DNA from: Prevotella sp. CAG:732
GTDB taxonomy: Bacteria > Bacteroidota > Bacteroidia > Bacteroidales > Bacteroidaceae
Assembly (NCBI GenBank): GCA_000436035.1
Contig: FR893272.1
Location: 1-11,999 of the forward strand
Length of the DNA stretch: 11,999 nucleotides
Direction: 5' to 3'
The notes under the pieces are model-generated. The model worked only from the letters and a program-made list of their open reading frames with translations, searched no databases and was not told the DNA's origin. Position 1 is the first letter of the stretch. Every line of letters starts with the position of its first letter. The position numbers were made by a program, and so were the translations under genes. Positions 7,448-11,999 of the stretch are shown here, piece by piece.

Positions 7448-7666
7448 CTTAGAACAAAGGTAATACCTCTAAGCTCAAAGGGCGCTATCACTAAGGACGA
7501 AGAGGGCTATCACTAAGGACGAAGGGGAGCATTCCTAAGGACGAAGGGGCGAAAACTTCACTCTAGCGATCGTCCCACTATAGTGAAACATATGTTTGTC
7601 GGTAGCGAGACATATGTCCGGGCGTAGTGGAACATAAGTTTGGGCGTAAAGGAAAGGTCGCCGAGA
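7448..7666. repeat. Degenerate tandem array with 22-bp period
   Basis: Units begin at 7448, 7469, 7491, 7513, 7535, 7557, 7579, 7601, 7623 and 7645; all steps are 22 bp except the first (21). Three units (7491, 7513, 7535) share CTAAGGACGAAG. The units at 7579 and 7601 carry ACATATGT, and the one at 7623 ACATAAGT, followed by a GTTTG or GTCCG tail and GCGTAG-like joins; the unit at 7557 is poorly conserved. The phase is kept between the two sub-types, so this looks like one old array. 22 bp is not a multiple of three, so a coding repeat is unlikely. There is no alternation of constant repeat and unique spacer, so it is not CRISPR. Confidence 0.65.
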
Positions 7667-7859
7667 AGGAGTTTTTCACCCTCTGACTCCCACTCCGACC
7701 CGATGCGCCCCTATTATTTCCTCCCTACTCCAACCACTACGACTTCATATGCCGTACCTATCGTAAAAAAAAAGATGTTGTATGTCGTATCCTTACAAAA
7801 CCGAGCATAAAGAAATGTCCATTCACTGTAACTTTCTGACAATCAAGCATTATTACAGA

Positions 7860-7893
7860 AAAATGAAGGGAGCTTGCATTATCATTTCATTTT
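7860..7893 (-). terminator. Possible terminator downstream of the WYL gene
   Basis: AAAATGAA (7860-7867) and TTCATTTT (7886-7893) form an 8-bp AT-rich stem about 50 bp past the WYL stop; read on the minus strand, the second arm ends in a T-run. The stem has little GC, so the call is weak. Confidence 0.3.
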
Positions 7894-7943
7894 AAAAAAG
7901 CCTAACTTCACAAGGAGTTTATGACTTTCCATACCAATCTTCA

Positions 7944-8966
7944 TCACTCCTCCCCATTGAGGCATTCCCCTGTCTCATAGCTCTGCGTCATATCCTTCAG
8001 CATCGCTATCATTTCCTGGCGAAGGCTCTTAGGTCGCAACACGATGAGATTCCTGCCATGCCAAAGCATCTCTTGCAAGAAGTCGTAGCTAGGGCGAACG
8101 GTCAAGTCATATTCACGATACATGCCGTCTGGCGATTCCCTCACCCTCTCCTGACTCTCATGCTATGGCACTTCCTCAATGTAGTTGTACTCAGGATAGA
8201 AGGCACGGATGCGAATCTTCTCTGGCTCTATATTGTCCATTTTATAGATGCCAAAGCAATCCTCGTAATAACGATCGGGAGTCAAGAATCGCCTCATCTT
8301 CGCCGACAGCGGATGCTTCTCGCAAATCACCTTCATATAGAAAATTCGGTCGAAAGGAAGATACCTCACTCGCTTCTTCTCATCGGCAAAGGCATCATCA
8401 GCCTCGGCACATGGATTGGCTTTCCCTTCGGCCGCCGAACTTTGTTTCTTCACTCCTCGTTCTTCACTCTTCACTCCTATCACATACCATCGCTGCTTGA
8501 AGAGTCTCACGAAGGCAGGTTGCAGCACCATGTCCTTCTCCTCGCCATAAGCCGTGGTGTAGAGGAACTTCAAGAGATACTGCTTGTCTATCGCACCGAG
8601 GATGTCATCCAGATATTCCGAATGATAAGGCGGTTTGTCGAGTATCACCTTGTTGTGGTATTGCAACAGGTTGCCCAAGGAGGCGAGGCGCATGGAACTC
8701 AGCATCCACTCCGTCACATCGTCACACTCCACGGGGTCTTTCTTCAGATAAAAACGATAACCATCCGCCTTGCCACTGCATTCCACACAGATGCCCAGTT
8801 GTGACTCAATGGCTTTGCGATAGCGATGGAACGTGCGCAGTTGCAGTTCCTCACCTTCGGGATTGGCGTTAGCATCTCGCCACTCATTGGCTATCTCCTC
8901 GAACGTCAGGCGACGACGCTCCAGGAGGGAGATGAGCCAACTATAGAATTTCACTCGATTGTCCAT
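7944..8966 (-). pseudogene. WYL-domain transcriptional regulator interrupted by in-frame TAG
   Basis: From the ATG at 8966 (preceded by AGAAGA) the frame encodes a winged helix-turn-helix region (about 8-57), a spacer, and the WYL domain with WYV at 160-162 and YLPFDRI (202-208), ending after EYNYIEEVP at residue 267 with TAG (8163-8165). The same frame goes straight on for 72 codons (HESQERVRESPDG, YDLTVRPSYDFLQEML, VLRPKSLRQEM), which is the expected C-terminal WCX part, to TGA at 7944. So one substitution, not a frameshift, splits a gene of about 340 residues. WYL proteins are ligand-sensing transcription factors. Residues about 165-198 (SEERGVKKQ...) look like an insertion inside the domain and overlap a TTCACTC heptad repeat. 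An upstream in-frame ATG at 8987 is possible. It is divergent from the MFS gene, its probable target. Confidence 0.8.
8449..8476. repeat. TTCACTC heptad repeats inside the WYL gene
   Basis: Heptads TTCACTC at 8449-8455, 8463-8469 and 8470-8476, with a degenerate CTCGTTC unit at 8456-8462, form a four-unit run encoding part of the SEERGVKK insertion. Gain or loss of one unit would shift the reading frame. Confidence 0.6.
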
Positions 8967-9050
8967 TTTCTTCTGTTTTATGACCATTAACGGATGCAAA
9001 GGTAAGGAGATACTCTGCCAAAATGTGACAGAGACCATACTTATCCAGCG

Positions 9051-9058
9051 CAAAGATA
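9051..9058 (-). promoter_or_regulatory. -7 box of the WYL gene promoter
   Basis: TATCTTTG on the minus strand, about 85 bp upstream of the ATG at 8966. A second match, TACCTTTG at 8997-9004 (minus strand), lies 31 bp upstream and is an alternative. Neither has a clear TTTG -33 box at the usual distance. Confidence 0.45.
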
Positions 9059-9132
9059 GAAAAAATCGGAAAGAACCGCACCTCTCCATCATTTTTCGAT
9101 CATCCTAGCGCCGATTAATGGAAGAAATGTTG

Positions 9133-9140
9133 TAACTTTG
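9133..9140 (+). promoter_or_regulatory. -7 box of the MFS gene promoter
   Basis: TAACTTTG fits TAnnTTTG and lies 59 bp upstream of the ATG at 9200. No TTTG -33 box is visible, which is compatible with a promoter that needs an activator, for example the divergent WYL protein (inference). Confidence 0.5.
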
Positions 9141-9199
9141 CACCCACAAACGCAAAAACATATCAGATAACAAAGAAGTTTTTAGAATAATATAAGACA

Positions 9200-10360
9200 A
9201 TGAAAAAAGGACTTTTCGCTCTCGCCTTGGGAACATTCACTCTCGGCATGGCAGAATTTATCATCGAGGGAATCATCACGGATGTAGCCCACGATATGAA
9301 CGTTTCGATTCCACAAGTGGGGCATCTCATCTCCATCTATGCACTGGGCGTTTGTGCCGGTTCTTTTTCCCTGATACTGATGCACAAGTATCGCCCCAAA
9401 CACATACTTCTGTTTCTTGCATCGCTCATCACCCTCGGTGCCGCCATCGCTGCCATCGCCCCAAGCTTTTGGTTGCTTCTATGCGCCCGATTCATCCAGG
9501 GTCTTCCCCATGGAGCTTACTTCGGAACAGGCACCATCGTGGCAGTGAAGATTGCCAAGGAAGGCAAGGGAACGAGTGCCGTGGCGATGATGTGTGCCGG
9601 TATGCCATTCGCCAACTTGATGGGTGTGCCGCTCGGTACATTCCTGAGCCACAACCTCTCGTGGCGAGCACCTTTCCTCATGTCCATCTTGCTGGGTCTC
9701 ATCACCCTCTATATGATTTACCGATGGGTGCCCAATGTGGAGGCATTGCCTAACAATGGCATGAAGGCGCAGTTCCGATTCTTGCGCAACCTAGTGCCAT
9801 GGCTCATCATCGCAGCCACCTTCCTGGGCAGTGCCGGCATGCTGAGCTGGTTCAGCTATATCTCGCCATTGCTCCAGATGGAAGGTGGATTCAGTGCCAG
9901 CAGCATCTCCTTGCTGATGATTCTCGCAGGTGGCGGTATGGTGGTGGGCAATCTGACGAGCGGTCCGCTGTCCGACAGGTTCAAGCCGGGTCGCATCACC
10001 AGTTGCTATCTTGTGCTTGCAGCCACAAGTCTTTTGCTCACCTTCTTCTTCAGTGCTTACGCTTGGGCAGTAGCGGTGCTGATGTTCTTCACTTGTGTCT
10101 GTCTCTTCGGTGTCGGTTCGCCAGAGCAGTACCTCATCGTGAAGCACTCTGAGGGTGGCGAAATGCTGGGCGGCTGTTGCATTCAGGCAGCCTTCAATTC
10201 GGGCAATGCGCTCGGAGCCTTGCTCGGTGGCATCCCGATCTCCTTGGGTATGGGCTACAACTACCCTGCCCTCATCGGTGTGCCCTTGACCTTAGGCGGT
10301 GCCATCTGCCTTTACATTTTCCACAAACGCTTTGAAGGTCCCTCCACTTTGGGGAAATAA
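9200..10360 (+). CDS. MFS transporter, AraJ-like DHA1 drug/sugar efflux permease
   Basis: A 386-residue inner-membrane protein with about 12 hydrophobic segments, the usual length for the DHA1 branch of the major facilitator superfamily; expected to export small molecules in exchange for protons. From memory of the Escherichia coli AraJ protein, many blocks align: ALGTFTLGMAEF (9-20), the YALGV and KHILLFL region (47-73), GLPHGAYFG (101-109), ANLMGVPLGTFLS (138-150), PWLIIAAT (200-207), WFSYISP (217-223) and GSPEQYLIVKHSEGGEMLGG (306-325). Motif-A-like loops are HKYRPKHIL (62-70) and GPLSDRFKPGR (255-265). The substrate is unknown; AraJ itself is poorly defined. Start: ATG at 9200 after a -7 box at 9133-9140, no clear ribosome-binding site, as is normal in Bacteroidota. 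It diverges from the WYL regulator gene. Confidence 0.9.
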   Translation: MKKGLFALALGTFTLGMAEFIIEGIITDVAHDMNVSIPQVGHLISIYALGVCAGSFSLILMHKYRPKHILLFLASLITLGAAIAAIAPSFWLLLCARFIQGLPHGAYFGTGTIVAVKIAKEGKGTSAVAMMCAGMPFANLMGVPLGTFLSHNLSWRAPFLMSILLGLITLYMIYRWVPNVEALPNNGMKAQFRFLRNLVPWLIIAATFLGSAGMLSWFSYISPLLQMEGGFSASSISLLMILAGGGMVVGNLTSGPLSDRFKPGRITSCYLVLAATSLLLTFFFSAYAWAVAVLMFFTCVCLFGVGSPEQYLIVKHSEGGEMLGGCCIQAAFNSGNALGALLGGIPISLGMGYNYPALIGVPLTLGGAICLYIFHKRFEGPSTLGK

Positions 10361-10463
10361 TATATAGGCAAAAAAATGCGGCAAAAATCATCGCCACAGA
10401 GAAACAATTCAGTGGTGAGATAGATGAATTATTGAAAGAAAAAAAGTCACAAAAACATCCACA

Positions 10464-10597
10464 TTTATCCATTATAGAAGATAAAAACACAAATCTCCAC
10501 ACTTTCATCCACTATAAAAGATAAAAATCGCAAAATTTATCCATTATAAAAGATAAAATTCGTATCTTTGCCGAAAATATCCATTATAAAAGATAAA
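10464..10597 (+). promoter_or_regulatory. Four-copy 22-bp palindromic operator-like array
   Basis: Copies at 10464-10485, 10504-10525, 10536-10557 and 10576-10597. The consensus has outer arms TTTATC and GATAAA around a TTATAA centre, palindromic in 18 of 22 positions; copy 3 is exact, copies 1, 2 and 4 differ by one or two bases. Centre spacing is 40, 32 and 40 bp. Copy 3 covers the -33 region, ending 5 bp before the -7 box; copy 4 starts at the predicted transcription start and ends 3 bp before the ATG. Each copy reads (T/C)ATCC-N8-AGATA, close to the E. coli HipB operator TATCC-N8-GGATA. The placement fits repression of the ATPase gene. The regulator is not identified. Confidence 0.7.
10563..10570 (+). 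promoter_or_regulatory. -7 box of the ATPase promoter
   Basis: TATCTTTG lies between operator copies 3 and 4, 30 bp upstream of the ATG at 10601. No TTTG -33 box is present; that position is taken by copy 3 of the palindrome. Confidence 0.6.
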
Positions 10598-10600
10598 TTT

Positions 10601-11806
10601 ATGGCTACAATCATCCGTCAAGCATACATTGACAAGATAGAGAAATATCTTGGAAAGGAAACTATCATCGTACTAGTGGGACAACGTCGTGTTGGCAAAA
10701 GCTACATGATGAAGACCGTTCGTGACCAAAAGGCTAGCAACCCTGACAACAACATCATCTATATTGATAAGGAGAAAAGAGAATTTGACAGTATCAGAAA
10801 CTATCAAGACCTCAACCAGTACATAGATGAGCACTTCGTTGCTAGCAAACACAACTATATTCTCATCGACGAGATACAAGACATCACGGAGTTTGAGCGA
10901 AGCATCCGAAGTTTCCGTACCGAACCAAACACCGACATCATCATCACTGGTAGCAATGCCAAGATGCTGAGCAACGAACTGAGCACCCTCATCGGCGGCA
11001 GATACAAGGAGATATACATCCAGTCGCTCAGCTATGAAGAGTTCCTCGTCTTCCATCAGCTACCAGACAACGATGATTCTCTCGCCAAATACATACAGTA
11101 TGGCGGTCTGCCTGGCTTGGCAAAAATCGGATTGGAAGAAGACGATGCCCGTGAATATCAGATGGACATATTCCACACGGTACTGCTGAAGGATGTCATC
11201 ATGCGAAACCGGATAAGAAATGTGCCATTCTTGGAAAATCTCGTTCGTTTCCTTGCCGATAATACGGGCAAACTCATCTCCGCCAACAGCATCGCCAAGT
11301 ATATGAAATCGCAAGGTGAATCCATCACCTCTACTGTCATCATCAATTACATCTCTTTCCTTTGCGAGGCATACATTCTGCACAAGGTGAACAGATTTGA
11401 CATTCATGGCAAACGAATCTTCGAGACCAACGATAAGTTTTACTTCGAGGACAATGGCATCCGCAACGCTTTGGCTGGTGGAACTAGAGAGGGTGACATA
11501 GAAAAAGTGATTGAGAACATCATCTATCAGCATCTTATCCGCTTGGGGTATCAAGTGTATGTAGGTCAACTGCAAGCTGGTGAAATCGACTTCGTATGCA
11601 CCAAGCCCGATGGACAGCGTATCTATGTGCAAGCCTCCTACATCATAGCCGACATGGCTACAAGAGAAAGGGAGTTTGGTAATCTCAGAGCCATCAATGA
11701 CAACTACCCAAAGTACGTCATCTCCATGACCCCACTGCTCACTCGCAACGATGACAACGGCATCACACATCTCCACCTCCGAAAATTTCTGAAAGAAGGG
11801 TTTTAA
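10601..11806 (+). CDS. AAA_14 / DUF4143 family ATPase
   Basis: A 401-residue P-loop ATPase of the family with an N-terminal AAA domain and C-terminal DUF4143; its function is unknown. Seen: Walker A GQRRVGKS (27-34), Walker B YILIDEIQD (86-94), a sensor-1-like ITGSNAKML (115-123), GGRY (132-135), a winged-helix-like segment ISANSIAKYMKSQGESITST (226-245), and a C-terminal nuclease-fold-like region with GEIDFV (327-332) and IYVQASY (341-347). The Asp330 and Gln344 pattern recalls PD-(D/E)XK enzymes, but the EXK motif is replaced, so cleavage activity is doubtful. Start: the ATG at 10601, since it lies just after the promoter and repeat array; an upstream in-frame TTG falls inside the -7 box. 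Full length, ends in TAA. Its four-site operator suggests tight control, possibly autoregulation through the winged helix (inference). Confidence 0.85.
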   Translation: MATIIRQAYIDKIEKYLGKETIIVLVGQRRVGKSYMMKTVRDQKASNPDNNIIYIDKEKREFDSIRNYQDLNQYIDEHFVASKHNYILIDEIQDITEFERSIRSFRTEPNTDIIITGSNAKMLSNELSTLIGGRYKEIYIQSLSYEEFLVFHQLPDNDDSLAKYIQYGGLPGLAKIGLEEDDAREYQMDIFHTVLLKDVIMRNRIRNVPFLENLVRFLADNTGKLISANSIAKYMKSQGESITSTVIINYISFLCEAYILHKVNRFDIHGKRIFETNDKFYFEDNGIRNALAGGTREGDIEKVIENIIYQHLIRLGYQVYVGQLQAGEIDFVCTKPDGQRIYVQASYIIADMATREREFGNLRAINDNYPKYVISMTPLLTRNDDNGITHLHLRKFLKEGF

Positions 11807-11896
11807 ATTACTTCTGCTTGAACAATAATCGCGCCAAGCCATAAACATATCGTCTGAAGCCTGGCTGGCAAATCATTCTGCGGAAAAGGCCTTCTC

Positions 11897-11931
11897 TGCC
11901 CCTTTTGAAACAAATAAAAACGAAAAGGGCA
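11897..11931 (+). terminator. Possible terminator after the ATPase gene
   Basis: TGCCCCTTTT (11897-11906) can pair with AAAAGGGCA (11923-11931) with one bulged C. It lies 90 bp past the ATPase stop. There is no T-run directly after it, so the assignment is weak. Confidence 0.3.
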
Positions 11932-11963
11932 TATCTTATAAGAGCTAATACGGAAACTTTTGC

Positions 11964-11971
11964 TAACTTTG
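11964..11971 (+). promoter_or_regulatory. -7 box of a gene entering at the right edge
   Basis: TAACTTTG fits TAnnTTTG, 10 bp before an ATG at 11982. It suggests a rightward gene that begins at or beyond the window edge. No -33 TTTG is evident. Confidence 0.45.
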
Positions 11972-11981
11972 CAAACGAAAG

Positions 11982-11999
11982 ATGACAACAAACTTAATG
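11982..11999 (+). CDS. Possible 5' end of a gene cut by the window edge
   Basis: Six codons, MTTNLM, start at an ATG 10 bp after a TAACTTTG box. This is too short to identify. The ATG at 11997-11999 is an alternative start in the same frame, and with a usual leader length it may be the better one. Confidence 0.25.

Larger units (their letters stand above)
6658..7943. other. Gene-poor, repeat-rich interval of 1.29 kb
   Basis: I see no convincing protein gene here. The longest open frames (6686-7024 on plus, 6983-7168 on minus) are short, biased in composition, and overlap the palindromic structure. No tRNA-like T-loop or rRNA sequence was noticed. The interval holds an inverted hairpin pair (about 6752-6990), a 10-bp-stem hairpin (7267-7320), a 22-bp-period array (7448-7666) and a possible terminator (7860-7893). 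It starts at the deletion-scarred Hsd remnant and ends at the broken WYL gene. Confidence 0.6.

Noticed and set aside
7448..7666. CRISPR array
   Set aside because: The period is only 22 bp with no constant repeat separated by unique spacers, and no cas gene is in the window.
8058..8804. A 248-codon open frame on the plus strand
   Set aside because: It is antisense to the WYL gene, whose frame has clear domain motifs, and its own translation is compositionally odd with no recognisable domain.
10361..10525. Short open frame after the MFS gene (ATEKQFSGEIDELLKEKK...)
   Set aside because: It has no ATG start, runs into the operator repeats and ends in one. It could be a tiny gene remnant, but nothing supports a real product.
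11060..11848. A 262-codon open frame on the minus strand
   Set aside because: Antisense shadow of the ATPase gene, which has Walker motifs and a promoter.

Overview
The window looks like a chromosomal segment of a Bacteroidota bacterium, most likely a Prevotella/Segatella-type gut or oral species. Clues are the moderately AT-rich DNA, weak or absent Shine-Dalgarno sequences, several promoters with the Bacteroidota -7 box TAnnTTTG, an IS982-family element, a periplasmic dipeptidyl-peptidase IV-type S9 enzyme and an AAA_14/DUF4143 ATPase. The genus is inferred from protein style, not proven.

Layout. 118-591 (-) is a small DIP1984-family gene. 642-1090 (-) is the 3' part of a conserved hypothetical gene that carries an in-frame TAG and is cut at its 5' side by an IS982-family element (1091-2258, transposase frameshifted). 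2269-4419 (-) is an exported S9 prolyl-dipeptidase-type peptidase, divergent from a short-chain dehydrogenase (4557-5333, +) across a 137-bp bidirectional promoter region. A perfect 21-bp inverted repeat (5364-5422) separates the SDR from a convergent reading frame (5425-6657, -) in which the first ~66 residues of a type I methyltransferase (HsdM) are joined in frame to the C-terminal ~340 residues of a type I restriction subunit (HsdR): the scar of a collapsed restriction-modification locus.

6658-7943 has no convincing gene but is rich in structure: two large imperfect hairpins that are inverted copies of each other (about 6752-6990), a 10-bp-stem hairpin (7267-7320) and a roughly 220-bp degenerate array with 22-bp period (7448-7666). 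Next come a WYL-domain regulator gene interrupted by an in-frame TAG (7944-8966, -), a divergent AraJ-like MFS exporter (9200-10360, +), and an AAA_14/DUF4143 ATPase (10601-11806, +). The ATPase promoter is overlaid by four copies of a 22-bp near-palindrome. A further promoter and a possible start codon sit at the right edge.

The region reads as an accessory, decaying neighbourhood of housekeeping genes: IS insertion with loss of half a gene, a deleted restriction system, two amber-interrupted genes and several repeat structures. The WYL/MFS pair looks like a regulator with a divergent efflux target. The best candidate for an undescribed module is the ATPase with its four-site operator array; the 22-bp-period array and the inverted hairpin pair come next.
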